A DNA stretch of 64,000 nucleotides from an uncultured Ectothiorhodospiraceae bacterium (GTDB lineage: Bacteria > Pseudomonadota > Gammaproteobacteria > Nitrococcales > Nitrococcaceae), in assembly GCA_913055565.1 (NCBI GenBank), contig CAJXKP010000003.1, positions 46,946 through 110,945 of the forward strand, given 5' to 3'. Under the pieces are notes generated by a model. The model had not been told where the DNA came from. It searched no databases and was given only the letters and a program-made list of their open reading frames with translations. The position numbers and the translations under genes were made by a program. Of this stretch, positions 47,801 through 60,522 are shown one piece after another (the first letter of the stretch is position 1; each line of letters opens with the position of its first letter).

Positions 47801-47905
47801 AGCTGGGAGGCCCGCGATGGGGTCCATCATCTGGTTGCTGGCCGGGTCGCCGATCACAGCGATCTGCTCGGCGAGCTCATACCGCGCAGCCGCGACTTCC
47901 ACTGA
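44819..47905 (+). CDS. dnaE2: Error-prone DNA polymerase III alpha-like DnaE2 (ImuC)
   Basis: DnaE2 performs SOS-induced, mutagenic translesion synthesis, normally with ImuA and ImuB. The 1028-residue protein is of DnaE2 length and begins YAELHCVSNFSFLRGASHPEEL (PHP domain). It has the polymerase region CQGRGSAANSVVCFCL, the catalytic aspartates in PPDIDVDFEHERREEV, ELSQHVGGFVIS-like SQHVGGFVI, and HAASFALLVYVSAWLK. The OB domain GVLFVTLEDETGVVNVIIR is near the C-terminus. It lacks the C-terminal clamp and tau parts of DnaE. A SOS box precedes it and no imuA or imuB is adjacent. It converges on ispD with a 5-base gap. Confidence 0.96.
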   Translation: MASTSIPTYAELHCVSNFSFLRGASHPEELIRTAAELGYRALAITDEASLAGIVRAHTAARAVEIDLIIGSEIRLEDGPTLVLLAPTRRAYGQLAALISLGRSLATKGSYRLTRADLIHAVPDCLAIMPITGATSDEHADWFADNFSDRGWLGLTLLRDGADSVRRQRCWALHRRTGLAEVACGDVHMHCRGRRALQDLLIAIRRGVAISQTTASLHANGERHLRPRQRLGTLYPADALAEGVRIADRCRFTLDELRYEYPEELVPAGHTATSWLRHLTELGAAERWPQGAPATIREQIERELDLIAELGYEPYFLTVRDIVVFARERGILCQGRGSAANSVVCFCLMITDVNPATMELLFERFISRERNEPPDIDVDFEHERREEVIQYIYRKYGRHRAALAATVICYRPRSALRDVARAMGLPTDQVDRLAKAVNGWDGDRIDGERLREAGFDPEGPVIHRLLTLANELIGFPRHLSQHVGGFVISQRPLAELAPTENAAMAGRSIIQWDKDDLEAVGLLKVDCLALGMLTAIHRCFDLVRCYRGRDLQLASVPADDEDVYAMISRADTVGVFQIESRAQMAMLPRMRPRGFYDLVIEISIVRPGPIQGDMVHPYLRRRNGEEAVTYPSEAVRGVLERTLGVPIFQEQVMKLAVVAAGFTPGEADDLRRAMAAWRRRGGLGPHRERLIRGMKERGYPDEFAERIFEQIQGFGEYGFPESHAASFALLVYVSAWLKHHEPAAFTAALLNSQPMGFYGPDQLVRDARQHGVTVRPVDVNASASDCSLEATDGDGPALRLGLRLINGLGVEAASRIAQARTTRAFRDTQDLAVRAELSHAELKALAEADALTELSGHRRNAWWSVLGVETRLALFPTGANQGDAPSLRPPSEGEALVHDYQSMGLSLRRHPVALLRHRLRQQRYSRASDLRQMAQQPLARAAGIVITRQRPASGGGVLFVTLEDETGVVNVIIRQSLAERERASVVGATLLGVIGSWEARDGVHHLVAGRVADHSDLLGELIPRSRDFH

Positions 47906-47910
47906 CCCGG

Positions 47911-48639
47911 TTAAGCGAGTCCCTCGCCCAGCAGTGCCTCGAGGACCAATCGATCCGCGGCATGCGTGAGCTTGAGGTTGCGTTGGCTGCCCATGACCAA
48001 TCGCGGCCGAAAGCCCTGGGCCTCCATCGCCGAGGCCTCATCGGTGACCGTCGCGCCCACGCGGTGGGCATGCGCGAGCGCATCCATGAGCCGTCCGAGG
48101 GGGAAGAACTGGGGGGTCTGCGCCAACCAGAGCCGGTCACGGGGTAGCGTCGCCTCGACAGTGCCACCACTATCGCCCTGTTTGACGGTGTCGCCGATGG
48201 GCATAGCCAGCAGCCCACCGTTAGGGTCATCACCCACGGTGTCGACCAGTGTCTGCGCCAAGGCAGCCGTGAGGCCAGGCCGAGCGGCATCGTGGACGAG
48301 CACGCCATCGTCGCGCTGTGCCCCAGCCGCCAGCAGGTCCTCCAGGGCCGCTTGCACCGAGGCCTGGCGCGTGCCGCCGCCGGTACAGGTTCGCACCCGC
48401 CCGTCCTCAGCCTCAGGGAGCTCGCTAAACCGATGGTCGCCGCCGCTCACGGCGACGCTAACGCGACACAGATTCCGCACACCGAGCAGCGCCGCCAGGC
48501 TCCAGCCCAGCACCGGGCGCCCGGCGATGGGCTGATACTGCTTGGGGCTATCCGCCGCGAATCGGCAGCCGATACCAGCGGCCGGCACAACCGCCCACAA
48601 CGCGCTGTCAGTGTTCAACGACCTGATAGAAGACCTCAT
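47911..48639 (-). CDS. ispD: 2-C-methyl-D-erythritol 4-phosphate cytidylyltransferase
   Basis: IspD is the third enzyme of the MEP isoprenoid pathway, making CDP-methylerythritol. The protein has the nucleotide-binding motif WAVVPAAGIGCRF, PKQYQPIAGRPVLGWSL, VLVHDAARP, LWLAQTPQFF and TDEASAMEAQG. The start is uncertain: ATG at 48639 overlaps ftsB by 32 bases. A TTG at 48618, overlapping the ftsB stop, would give an N-terminus closer to the family. It is the last gene of the - strand envelope cluster. Its usual partner ispF does not follow; dnaE2 occupies the next position. Confidence 0.93.
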   Translation of the reverse strand: MRSSIRSLNTDSALWAVVPAAGIGCRFAADSPKQYQPIAGRPVLGWSLAALLGVRNLCRVSVAVSGGDHRFSELPEAEDGRVRTCTGGGTRQASVQAALEDLLAAGAQRDDGVLVHDAARPGLTAALAQTLVDTVGDDPNGGLLAMPIGDTVKQGDSGGTVEATLPRDRLWLAQTPQFFPLGRLMDALAHAHRVGATVTDEASAMEAQGFRPRLVMGSQRNLKLTHAADRLVLEALLGEGLA

Positions 48640-48880
48640 TCTCACCGATCATGCCGAGCTCCCGCCGGGCCCGCTCCTCAACGGCGGTGAGGCCATTCTT
48701 GAGGTCACGCACGTTGGCCGCCAGTGCCTCGTTACGCTGGCGCAAGCGCTCGTTTTCGGCGCGCTGTTCCGCAACAGCCTCGCGCAGCCTAACGACCTCC
48801 GGTACACCGCCGTCGCTGAACCAGAGCTGGTATTGCACCAATACCAGCAGGCCCATTAGCACGGCCATAACGGCGCGCAT
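48608..48880 (-). CDS. ftsB: Cell division protein FtsB
   Basis: FtsB is a bitopic divisome protein that joins FtsL and FtsQ. The 90-residue protein has one N-terminal transmembrane helix (about 2-20), then a leucine-zipper-like coiled coil (EVVRLREAVAEQRAENERLRQRNEALAANV) and a C-terminal segment ARRELGMIGENEVFYQVV, all typical of FtsB. It is three bases downstream of eno and overlaps ispD. The eno-ftsB-ispD order is the gammaproteobacterial standard. Confidence 0.95.
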   Translation of the reverse strand: MRAVMAVLMGLLVLVQYQLWFSDGGVPEVVRLREAVAEQRAENERLRQRNEALAANVRDLKNGLTAVEERARRELGMIGENEVFYQVVEH

Positions 48881-48883
48881 GCC

Positions 48884-50224
<1,341 letters not shown>

Positions 50225-51073
50225 CTAGGGCTGGCACGCCTGTTCGGCGAAACCGTGACTCTTCACGCTGGCGTCAATGTCTCGCAACGTTGCCATGAGC
50301 TCGCGGACCCGATGTAGGGGCCAGGCATTGGGGCCGTCGGACAACGCCTCGTCCGGCCGCGGATGGGTCTCCATGAACAGCCCCGCCACGCCCGCGGCAA
50401 CGGCCGCGCGCGCCAGCACTGGCACGAACTCCCGCTCGCCGCCCGACGCGCCCCCCTGCCCGCCGGGCAGTTGCACCGAATGGGTGGCGTCGAAGACCAC
50501 AGGCTGACCCGTCTGGCGCATGACCGCCAGGCCGCGCATGTCAGAGACCAGGTTGTTGTAGCCGAACGACACGCCTCGGTCACAAACCAGGATCTGGTCA
50601 TTGCCTGCCGCTCGCGCCTTGGCAACCACATGATCCATGTCCCAGGGCGCCAAGAACTGCCCCTTTTTGATATTAACAGGCAGGCCAGCGGCCGCTACGC
50701 GCGCGATATAGTCGGTCTGTCGGCACAGGAAGGCCGGTGTCTGGAGGACATCGACCACCGATGCCACTTCCGCGATCGGGGTATCCTCATGGACATCGGT
50801 AATGACCGGGATATCTAACTCCTGGCGGATACGCTCCAGTACGCGTAGCCCCTCAGCCCGACCAGGCCCGCGATAGCTCTCGTGTGACGATCGGTTAGCC
50901 TTATCGTACGAGGCCTTGAAGACGAACGGCACACCCAAATCGCGCGTAATCGAGCGTAGCTCATCCGCCGTCTCAAACGCTAAGGCCTCCGACTCGATGA
51001 CGCAGGGCCCTGCGATAAGGAAAAGCGGCTGCTCCAGGCCCACAGCCGAGCCAGCGATCTCGACAGTCGCCAT
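50225..51073 (-). CDS. kdsA: 3-deoxy-8-phosphooctulonate synthase (KDO8P synthase)
   Basis: KdsA condenses arabinose-5-phosphate with PEP to make KDO8P for the LPS inner core. The 282-residue protein has [81 protein letters not shown] and [19 protein letters not shown], which are all family positions. The ATG directly follows the pyrG stop, so the genes are coupled. Confidence 0.97.
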   Translation of the reverse strand: MATVEIAGSAVGLEQPLFLIAGPCVIESEALAFETADELRSITRDLGVPFVFKASYDKANRSSHESYRGPGRAEGLRVLERIRQELDIPVITDVHEDTPIAEVASVVDVLQTPAFLCRQTDYIARVAAAGLPVNIKKGQFLAPWDMDHVVAKARAAGNDQILVCDRGVSFGYNNLVSDMRGLAVMRQTGQPVVFDATHSVQLPGGQGGASGGEREFVPVLARAAVAAGVAGLFMETHPRPDEALSDGPNAWPLHRVRELMATLRDIDASVKSHGFAEQACQP

Positions 51074-52801
<1,728 letters not shown>

Positions 52802-54124
52802 CTAGTCATCGCGGCGCCACGGCGGCGTCCAGATAGGCCACCAGCCAACTCGAGCACGGCAACCATCAGCTACCGCGACGCCGGGCAGCGCCGCTAGCGC
52901 CCCTGCCACCCATAACAGGGGGAAATGACGCTTCTCCCAGGCGGGCCGATCAGCCTCTTGGAGCAGCTTCTTCACTGGCCGCGAGTGGCCATGGTGCCGC
53001 AGTCGTTCACCGCCTTGGCGAGGCATTACCTGCCACCCCCCAGCCAATACCGCCGAGGTCAAGCCACCCGCCCGTCGCTCGAATGCCAAAAGGCTGCCGT
53101 CGGACAGGCTCAACGGGCTACTATCGAGGCCGGTCGCGGCCTCGAACGCGCCGGGCAACTCCGGCGGCAGCAACACCAGGGCATCGCCGTGCCGGCGTAG
53201 CTGCGCCTCATCCCAAGCGAGGACTGGGTCGGCGTCAGCGCCCGCCCCCAGCAGATCGGCGACACCCTGGGCGAGTCGGTGACGACCGGGGGCACGTACA
53301 CCCTGGCGCGCTAACCACTGGCGTACCAGCCACTCACGCTCACGTTCGCCGTGTTCGCGCAGCGCCGCCAGCGGCATGGTGGTGCCACCAGGTGCTAACC
53401 AATGATCGACCAACGCGTTGAGCAGATCCAGATTGCGACGCGCATCGCTCGCGCTACTGGCCAGCCGCTGGGCAGCATCCGGCCAGCGCTCGGCCAGCGC
53501 AGGGATAACGCGGTGGCGCAGGAAGTTGCGATCCCGGGCTAGGTCATCATTGCTTGGGTCCGTTAGCCACGGCAGCCCACTCGCCCGCGCCTGCCGTTGT
53601 AACGCCGCTCGCGGCTCGCCCAATAGAGGCCGCACCAGCCGGCCATGCCCGAGGGCTCGCTCAACGGGCATACCGGCAAGCCCAGCCAGCCCGCTGCCGC
53701 GCACTAGCCGGAACAGCTGCGTCTCCGCCTGATCATCGGCATGGTGGGCCATAAAGAGGCTCCCGCCATCCGCCAGTATGGCCTCAAAGACGCGGTAGCG
53801 CGCCTGCCGCGCACTCCCCTCCAGCCCCTCGCGGGAATGGCGGACGTCAACCGCCTCGACGCGAATCGTGACATCCAGCCGCGCCGCGAGCTCACGACAC
53901 CACTGCGCCCAGGCGTAGCTGTCGGGGTGCAGACCGTGATCAACGTGGACGGCCGCGACATCTGGGTGGCGCTCGCGGATCAGGGTTAATAGGGCCAGTG
54001 AGTCGGGACCACCGCTGAAAGCTACCCACCATGGCTTCGGTGGGGCCAGCACCGCGAGTCGCGAGGCCAGGCGCTGTGGCAGCCCGGCCTCGGTGCCTGA
54101 GAGGCGGTTACTCCCGGAATTCAC
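52802..54124 (-). CDS. tilS: tRNA(Ile)-lysidine synthase TilS
   Basis: TilS modifies C34 of tRNA-Ile2 to lysidine, allowing AUA decoding. The 440-residue protein has the PP-loop [17 protein letters not shown] (about 33-49), [44 protein letters not shown] and [14 protein letters not shown]. The C-terminal substrate domains are more variable. Its start overlaps the end of accA by 17 bases. The accA-tilS-pyrG order is conserved in gammaproteobacteria. Confidence 0.95.
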   Translation of the reverse strand: MNSGSNRLSGTEAGLPQRLASRLAVLAPPKPWWVAFSGGPDSLALLTLIRERHPDVAAVHVDHGLHPDSYAWAQWCRELAARLDVTIRVEAVDVRHSREGLEGSARQARYRVFEAILADGGSLFMAHHADDQAETQLFRLVRGSGLAGLAGMPVERALGHGRLVRPLLGEPRAALQRQARASGLPWLTDPSNDDLARDRNFLRHRVIPALAERWPDAAQRLASSASDARRNLDLLNALVDHWLAPGGTTMPLAALREHGEREREWLVRQWLARQGVRAPGRHRLAQGVADLLGAGADADPVLAWDEAQLRRHGDALVLLPPELPGAFEAATGLDSSPLSLSDGSLLAFERRAGGLTSAVLAGGWQVMPRQGGERLRHHGHSRPVKKLLQEADRPAWEKRHFPLLWVAGALAALPGVAVADGCRARVGWWPIWTPPWRRDD

Positions 54125-55064
54125 CGAAGCCGAGCAGGCGCTCGTAGCGCTGTGCTACCAGGCTGTTGGTGTCCCGCTGCTGGAGCTCGTCGAGGGCCTC
54201 GGCCAGGTGGAGCGCGAGTGTCTCCGCCATACCGCGCCAGTCGCGGTGGGCACCGCCGAGTGGCTCGCTAATCACGCCGTCGACGAGGCCGAGCTCACGA
54301 AGGCGCTCGGCCGTAACGCCCATTGCTTGCGCGGCATCGGCCGCGCGCTCCGAGCTCTTCCAAAGGATCGACGCGCAACCCTCGGGCGAGATCACGGAAT
54401 AGGTACTGAACTGGAGCATGAATAGCCGATCACCGACACCAATACCGAGGGCACCACCGGAGCCACCCTCGCCGATCACCGTGCAAATCACCGGTGTGCG
54501 CAACCGGGCCATAGCGCGCAGGTTGCGAGCGATGGCCTCACTCTGGCCACGCTCCTCGGCACCAACGCCGGGATAGGCGCCGGGGGTATCGATGAGCGTT
54601 ATCACCGGCATCCCGAACCGCTCCGCCATCTCCATAAGCCGCAGCGCCTTGCGGTAGCCTTCCGGACGCGGCATGCCGAAATTACGCTTTAGCTTCTCCT
54701 TGGTGTCCCGCCCCTTCTGCTGGCCGATGACGATGACGGGGCGACCCTCCAAACGGGCGATACCCCCAACGATGGCCGAATCGTCTCCAAAGGAGCGATC
54801 GCCATGAAGTTCCTCGAACTCATTAAAGAGATAGCCGATGTAGTCGAGCGTATGCGGCCGCTGGGGATGGCGAGCAAGCTGCGCGATCTGCCACGGCGTG
54901 AGCGACGAGAAGATCTGCTCGGTGAGCTGCCGGCTCTTGGTCTGAAGGCGATCAACCTCCTCGCTGACGTTAACGTCGGCGTCATCGGTCACATGACGGA
55001 GTTCATCGATCTTGGCTTCCAGCTCAGCGATCGGGCGTTCGAACTCCAGGAAATTAACGCTCAT
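54108..55064 (-). CDS. accA: Acetyl-CoA carboxylase carboxyltransferase subunit alpha
   Basis: AccA with AccD forms the carboxyltransferase that makes malonyl-CoA for fatty acid synthesis. The 318-residue protein has the N-terminal [68 protein letters not shown] (written in two overlapping conserved blocks), [21 protein letters not shown], and [16 protein letters not shown] with the oxyanion glycines. Full length. It follows dnaE after an 85-base gap. Confidence 0.97.
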   Translation of the reverse strand: MSVNFLEFERPIAELEAKIDELRHVTDDADVNVSEEVDRLQTKSRQLTEQIFSSLTPWQIAQLARHPQRPHTLDYIGYLFNEFEELHGDRSFGDDSAIVGGIARLEGRPVIVIGQQKGRDTKEKLKRNFGMPRPEGYRKALRLMEMAERFGMPVITLIDTPGAYPGVGAEERGQSEAIARNLRAMARLRTPVICTVIGEGGSGGALGIGVGDRLFMLQFSTYSVISPEGCASILWKSSERAADAAQAMGVTAERLRELGLVDGVISEPLGGAHRDWRGMAETLALHLAEALDELQQRDTNSLVAQRYERLLGFGEFRE

Positions 55065-55149
55065 GACTTGGTTCCCATCGGCTGTCGCGGGCCCGGCGAA
55101 TACAAGAGCCTCCTACAAAACCGAGATGCTAACACGCCTGGTCCTGCGG

Positions 55150-58100
55150 TCAGGGATAGTCCAAGCGGAGGCCGCCCTGCGCCGCCAGCGCCTCGAGGCG
55201 CTGGAGCAGCTCGTCGCTAGGCCGAACCCGCCATTGCGACCCTAGACCCAGCTCGGCGAAGGCCGTGTCGCCGTGATACGCCAGCCACACCGGGCAGCTG
55301 CCCTCACCGTATGCCGCCAGCACCTCGCGCAGCTCCGGGATTAGGCCATTGGCCGCACAACGCGCGGTAACGCTCAACACCAGTCGCCGAGCGTACGACT
55401 CGCGCGCCTCGGTCATGGTCATCACGGACTCGACCGACAGTCGGTAACCATCCACGAAGTCGTCGTAATCAAGGTTGCCTTGCACGACGACCAATTGATC
55501 CTTGACGAGCAGATGGCGATACCGCCGGTAGGCCTCGGGGAAGAGGATGGCGTCAAGGCGTGCCGTCCGGTCATCAAGGGTCAGCAGGCCGATGCGTCCG
55601 CCGCTTTGGGTCGCCCGGGCCCGCATCGCGGTAACCAGTCCCGCGGCCACGACACTGGGGCCACCGTCACGACGTCCCGTATCGCCTTTCTCCGACTGGC
55701 CGAGCCCGTTGGCCAACCGGCTCAGCCGAGCCGTAACGACGCGATCCAGCTCGGTCTCATACGGCTCGATGGGATGCCCCGTCAGATAGAGCCCCAACGT
55801 CTCCTTCTCGGCGATCAGGCGTTGCGACTCGTCCCATTCATCGACGGCCTGGCTGGACGGCGATGCGTCCGTGGGTTCCGCGCCCCCTGGCGCTGCCAGA
55901 CCGAACAGGTCGCTTTGCCCCGCCTCGCGGTTACGACTCTGCTGCTCGGCGGCATGCAGCGCCTCGGGGAGCTGGCGCATCGCGCTCGCCCGGTTGGGCG
56001 CGAGGCTATCCAGGCTACCCGAGCGTACCAGCGCCTCGAGCACGCGCTTATTCACTCGCCGCAGGTCGATGCGCCGACACAGATCGAAGATATCGGTATA
56101 ATCACCGCCCTGGCCTCGAGCCTCAACAAGGGCCTCGATCGCCGCCTCACCCACACCCTTGACCGCGCCGAGGCCGTAGACGATAGCCGTCTCGTCCCGG
56201 GCTCGAAACGCGTAGTCGGAGCGATTGATATCGGGGGGCTCCACCGCCAGGCCCATGCTGCGACACTCCTCGATGAGCGTCACGACCTTATCGGTCTTAT
56301 CCATGTCAGACGACAGCACCGCCGCCATGAATGGTGCCGCGTAGTGGGCCTTCAACCAGGCCGTTTGGTAGGACAGTAGCGCGTACGCGGCCGAATGCGA
56401 CTTATTAAAGCCGTAACCGGCGAACTTCTCCATGAGATCGAAGATGCCCTCGGCGTGCTCATGGCTGAGCCCGTTCTCCTTGGCACCCTCGAGGAAGGCC
56501 TGGCGTTGCTTGGCCATCTCCGAGGCCTTCTTCTTACCCATGGCGCGTCGCAGCAGATCCGCGCCACCGAGGCTGTAGCCGCCCAGCACCTGGGCAATAC
56601 GCTGGACCTGCTCCTGGTAGAGGATGACCCCGTAGGTGGGCCGGAGAACCGGTTCCAGGTCCTGGTGATGGAGGGCCCGTGTGGGGTAGGCGATGGCCGA
56701 CGCGTCGCTCTTGCGCTCAATAAAATCCTCGACCATGCCGGACTGCAGCGGCCCGGGCCGATACAGCGCGACAAGCGCAATGATCTCCTCGAAATCATCG
56801 GGCCGGAGGCGCCTGATGAGATCCTTCATACCGCGCGACTCGAGCTGGAAGACAGCGGTCGTCTGGCATTGCTTGATCAGATCGAACGCTGCCGCATCGT
56901 CCATCGGGATGTCGTCGATCACCAGCGGCGAGTCGCCACTGTCGCGCCGGAGGGCATTAACCGCCTTAACGGTCCAATCGATGATGGTCAGGGTCCGCAG
57001 CCCCAGGAAGTCGAACTTCACCAGCCCCACGGCCTCGACATCGTCCTTGTCGAACTGCGTGGCCACCCCGGTGCCGCCGGGCTCACAATAAAGCGGTGCG
57101 AAGTCCGTCAGGTCCGAGGGCGCGATGACTACCCCCCCGGCGTGCTTACCCACGTTGCGAGACATGCCCTCGAGCTTGCGGGCCATGTCGAGCAGCGTCC
57201 GGACCTCATCGTCATCGCGGTAGAGGGCGCTGAGATCTTCCTCCTGCTGCAACGCCTGATCCAACGTCATCCCCACCTCGAAGGGGATGAGCTTGGCAAT
57301 GCGATCAACATAGCCGAACGGGTGACCCAAGACGCGGCCGACATCGCGCACCACTGCCCGGGCGGCCATGGTGCCGTGCGTCGCGATCTGCGAGACCTTC
57401 TCGCGCCCATAGCGATCCGCGACGTACTCGATGACGTCATCGCGGCGCTCCATGCAGAAATCGACGTCGAAGTCCGGCATGGACACACGCTCGGGATTAA
57501 GGAAACGCTCGAACAAAAGATCGTAACGCAATGGGTCGAGGCCGGTTATGCCGAGCGCGTACGCGACCAATGAACCCGCTCCCGAGCCACGGCCCGGCCC
57601 CACCGGGATATCGTTCTCCCGCGCCCAGCGGATGAAATCGGCCACAATCAGGAAGTAGCCCGGGAACCCCATGTGCCCGATAACCGCGAGTTCGTGGTCC
57701 AGGCGCTCCTGATAGCGCCGACGCGCCGCCTGCGGGTCCGGCTCGTCCTCGGGGATCAGCGTCGCCCAGCTCGCGGCGAGCCCCGCTTCGGCCTGATCAC
57801 GCAGATAGGCATCCACGCTCATGCCCTCAGGAACGGGGAAATCCGGCAGCACACTCTGATCCAGCGTCAAACGCAGATTGCAGCGCTTGGCGATCGCCAC
57901 CGAGTTGGCCAATGCCTCCGGAATGTCGGCGAACTGATCGGCCATTTGCGTGGGTGTGCGCAGGAACTGCTGCTCGCTGTAGGAACGACTACGCCGGCTG
58001 TCATCGAGCATCCGCCCTTCGTGGATGCAGACGCGGGCCTCGTGGGCCTCGTAGTCCCCGGGCTCGATGAACCGCACGTCGTTGGTCGCCACCACGGGAA

Positions 58101-58677
58101 CCTCGTGGCGGGCCGCGAGCCCGACCGCCCCATGGACTTGCTCCTCATCGCCGACGCGGCCAGTGCGCTGGATCTCGAGGTAGTAGCGGTCCCCAAACAC
58201 GGCGAGCCAGTCCTGCAGTCGCCGCTCGGCCTCCGCCCAGTCCCCAGCGATTACGGCGCGCCCTACATCCCCCTCGCGCGCCCCGGATAGGGCAATGAGT
58301 CCGTCGGACCACTGCTGCAACCACTCCCGCCGGACGATCGGCAGGCCCTGGTCCTGGCCCTTGAGATAGCTCGCCGTTAATAACCGCGTCAGGCACTGAT
58401 AGCCGTCGCTGTCGGTACACAGCACGGTCAGGCGCGAGTAGCCATCCGGGGCGCGCTCGTCCTCGATCCGGATATCCGCGCCAATGATCGGCTTGATACC
58501 GGCATTAATGGCCGCCCGGTAGAACTTGACCATGCCGAACAGATTGCCCTGATCGGTCATCGCCACCGCAGGCATACCCTGCTCGGCCAGCGACGCCATT
58601 AACGGCTCGATGCGCACGATGCCATCGACTAGCGAGAACTCGGTGTGGACATGGAGATGGACGAAGCCGCTGGTCAT
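55150..58677 (-). CDS. dnaE: DNA polymerase III subunit alpha
   Basis: DnaE is the replicative polymerase catalytic subunit. The ~1175-residue protein has the PHP domain (FVHLHVHTEFSLVDGIVRI), palm and catalytic region (GPGRGSGAGSLVAYAL and MPDFDVDFCMERRDDV), the fingers (KHAGGVVIAPS), the beta-clamp and OB-fold parts (AAGLVTAMRARATQSG), and a C-terminal tau-contact region. I chose the ATG at 58677 (MTSGFVHLH), which fits the family N-terminus; GTG codons at 58692 and 58704 are also in frame. A second, mutagenic paralogue (dnaE2) lies 7 kb away. Confidence 0.97.
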   Translation of the reverse strand: MTSGFVHLHVHTEFSLVDGIVRIEPLMASLAEQGMPAVAMTDQGNLFGMVKFYRAAINAGIKPIIGADIRIEDERAPDGYSRLTVLCTDSDGYQCLTRLLTASYLKGQDQGLPIVRREWLQQWSDGLIALSGAREGDVGRAVIAGDWAEAERRLQDWLAVFGDRYYLEIQRTGRVGDEEQVHGAVGLAARHEVPVVATNDVRFIEPGDYEAHEARVCIHEGRMLDDSRRSRSYSEQQFLRTPTQMADQFADIPEALANSVAIAKRCNLRLTLDQSVLPDFPVPEGMSVDAYLRDQAEAGLAASWATLIPEDEPDPQAARRRYQERLDHELAVIGHMGFPGYFLIVADFIRWARENDIPVGPGRGSGAGSLVAYALGITGLDPLRYDLLFERFLNPERVSMPDFDVDFCMERRDDVIEYVADRYGREKVSQIATHGTMAARAVVRDVGRVLGHPFGYVDRIAKLIPFEVGMTLDQALQQEEDLSALYRDDDEVRTLLDMARKLEGMSRNVGKHAGGVVIAPSDLTDFAPLYCEPGGTGVATQFDKDDVEAVGLVKFDFLGLRTLTIIDWTVKAVNALRRDSGDSPLVIDDIPMDDAAAFDLIKQCQTTAVFQLESRGMKDLIRRLRPDDFEEIIALVALYRPGPLQSGMVEDFIERKSDASAIAYPTRALHHQDLEPVLRPTYGVILYQEQVQRIAQVLGGYSLGGADLLRRAMGKKKASEMAKQRQAFLEGAKENGLSHEHAEGIFDLMEKFAGYGFNKSHSAAYALLSYQTAWLKAHYAAPFMAAVLSSDMDKTDKVVTLIEECRSMGLAVEPPDINRSDYAFRARDETAIVYGLGAVKGVGEAAIEALVEARGQGGDYTDIFDLCRRIDLRRVNKRVLEALVRSGSLDSLAPNRASAMRQLPEALHAAEQQSRNREAGQSDLFGLAAPGGAEPTDASPSSQAVDEWDESQRLIAEKETLGLYLTGHPIEPYETELDRVVTARLSRLANGLGQSEKGDTGRRDGGPSVVAAGLVTAMRARATQSGGRIGLLTLDDRTARLDAILFPEAYRRYRHLLVKDQLVVVQGNLDYDDFVDGYRLSVESVMTMTEARESYARRLVLSVTARCAANGLIPELREVLAAYGEGSCPVWLAYHGDTAFAELGLGSQWRVRPSDELLQRLEALAAQGGLRLDYP

Positions 58678-58735
58678 GGGATTGGCGCTCACGCGTTCTG
58701 CCACTGGGGATTCACGGCGCGCTGAGTCGAGCCTG

Positions 58736-59338
58736 TCAGTCCACGCCTAAGCGTCGCGCCACGGGCGCGAACGAGCGCCGGTGGAGCTGACTAGGACCGA
58801 GGCGATCCAGCGCCGCAAGGTGCTCCCGGGTAGGATAACCCTTATGGCGTTCGAACCCGTAGCCATCGTAGGTGGCGGCGCATGCGACCATCTCCCTGTC
58901 ACGAGCATCCTTGGCCAGTATGGAGGCAGCTCCGATGGCCGCAATCCGCGAGTCACCGCCCACCACGGGCTCGCCAGAGCACGGCAACTGGGGGCATTCG
59001 CGGCCATCGATCCAGGCATAATCCGGAGCTATCGTCAGTCCCCCCAAGGCCCGCTCCATGGCGAGCAGGCTCGCGCGCCTTATATCCAGCGCATCGATCT
59101 CCGCAGGCTCCGCCCTGCCGAGGGCCCACGCCATGGCCTGCTCCCGAATGCGTCCGGACAGCTCGGAACGGCGGCTCGGTGTGAGTGCCTTGGAGTCAGC
59201 GAGACCTCGAATCCCGGACGGCGGCAAGATAACGGCCGCGGCCACAACGGGCCCCGCCAACGGCCCCCGCCCTACCTCATCAATGCCTGCTGCCTGGCTG
59301 GCGGTCTCACCCAGCGGTAGCCGCGCACTGCCGGTCAT
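58736..59338 (-). CDS. rnhB: Ribonuclease HII
   Basis: RNase HII removes ribonucleotides from DNA-RNA hybrids and nicks at single embedded ribonucleotides. The 200-residue protein has the catalytic [19 protein letters not shown] (Asp-Glu of the DEDD set), [11 protein letters not shown], the third acidic residue in [10 protein letters not shown], and [16 protein letters not shown] plus [11 protein letters not shown]. Full length. Its ATG overlaps the lpxB stop by four bases. Confidence 0.97.
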   Translation of the reverse strand: MTGSARLPLGETASQAAGIDEVGRGPLAGPVVAAAVILPPSGIRGLADSKALTPSRRSELSGRIREQAMAWALGRAEPAEIDALDIRRASLLAMERALGGLTIAPDYAWIDGRECPQLPCSGEPVVGGDSRIAAIGAASILAKDARDREMVACAATYDGYGFERHKGYPTREHLAALDRLGPSQLHRRSFAPVARRLGVD

Positions 59339-60468
59339 CGGATCAGATCCCCGACGGCCTCGGCAGCACGCTCACTGGCATTGCGGCAGAGTTGTTCGTG
59401 CTGCTGGGCAAAGCACTCCTGTAACTCGCTAGCTGCATCGGGGTTGGTGAGCAATGCCTCCAAGGCATCGGCTAGTGCCGGCGCCTGCACCGCCTCCTGG
59501 ATGTACTCGGGAACGACGGCGCGACCGCTCAACAGGTTGGGCAGCGCGAAATGCGATACCCCGACTAGCCCAAGCCGCCGGACCAACCAAGCAGTCAGCG
59601 GCGCAACCCGATACGCGACGACCATGGGTCGCTTGAGTAGCATCGCCTCCAACGTCGAGGTTCCGGATTTCGTCAGGACGACGTCGGCGGCCCCCATGGC
59701 CTGCTCACTGGCGCCATCGGTGACTGTCGCCTCAACCCCGCTGGCACGAACGGCCGCCTCAACACGGGGGCGCAACGCCTCTCGCGCCACGGGCACGACG
59801 ACGATCAGCCCCGGTAATCGCCGCTGCAATTGGGCCGCCGCCCGCAAAAACACCTCACCGAGTCGGTAGAGCTCACCCCGCCGGCTGCCCGGTAAGACCG
59901 TTAGCACAGGTGCCTGCCGCGGTAGCCCCAGTCCAGCGCGGTATCCCTGAACATCGGGTGTCATCGCGAATCGATCCGCGGCTGGGTGGCCAACGAAGCT
60001 CACCGGCACGCCATGCTCCTGGTAGAAACGGGCCTCGAAGGGGAATAACGTCAGCATGCGATCCACCGCTTGACTAATCCCCTTGATCCGGCCCTGCCGC
60101 CAGGCCCATACGCTCGGGCTGACATAGTGGGCCGTCGGGATACCGAGCTTGCGAAGCGCCCGTTCCAGCCCGAGGTTGAAATCCGGTGAGTCGATACCGA
60201 CGAAGACATCCGGCGGCTCACGCCGAAAGTAGCGGATCAGGTCACGTTGCAGGCGCCAGAGGCGGGGCAAGTGTCGCACCACCTCGCTCAACCCCATCAC
60301 GGCTAACGCCTCCATCGACTGCAGGCCGACTAGCCCCTCGCGTGCCATCGCGCTGCCCCCAACCCCCTCGAAGCGGGCGTCGGGATAGCGCCGTCGCAGG
60401 GCGCGGATGAGCTCGCCCCCCAGGGCATCGCCCGATTGCTCACCAGCGACGATAGCGATACGGGTCAC
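59335..60468 (-). CDS. lpxB: Lipid-A-disaccharide synthase
   Basis: LpxB joins UDP-2,3-diacylglucosamine and lipid X to give the lipid A disaccharide. The 377-residue GT-B protein has [18 protein letters not shown] at the N-terminus, [35 protein letters not shown] in two conserved blocks, [15 protein letters not shown] and [18 protein letters not shown]. Full length. Translationally coupled to rnhB and 54 bases after lpxA. Confidence 0.97.
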   Translation of the reverse strand: MTRIAIVAGEQSGDALGGELIRALRRRYPDARFEGVGGSAMAREGLVGLQSMEALAVMGLSEVVRHLPRLWRLQRDLIRYFRREPPDVFVGIDSPDFNLGLERALRKLGIPTAHYVSPSVWAWRQGRIKGISQAVDRMLTLFPFEARFYQEHGVPVSFVGHPAADRFAMTPDVQGYRAGLGLPRQAPVLTVLPGSRRGELYRLGEVFLRAAAQLQRRLPGLIVVVPVAREALRPRVEAAVRASGVEATVTDGASEQAMGAADVVLTKSGTSTLEAMLLKRPMVVAYRVAPLTAWLVRRLGLVGVSHFALPNLLSGRAVVPEYIQEAVQAPALADALEALLTNPDAASELQECFAQQHEQLCRNASERAAEAVGDLIR

Positions 60469-60522
60469 GACGCGCGGCCCGCTATACCGCCCGACCCGCC
60501 GCCCAAGCCACGCCTCGGATCT

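Noticed and set aside
56395..57573. Long + strand frame (392 codons) opposite dnaE
   Set aside because: Antisense to conserved polymerase domains; composition is that of reversed coding sequence and no family is recognisable.
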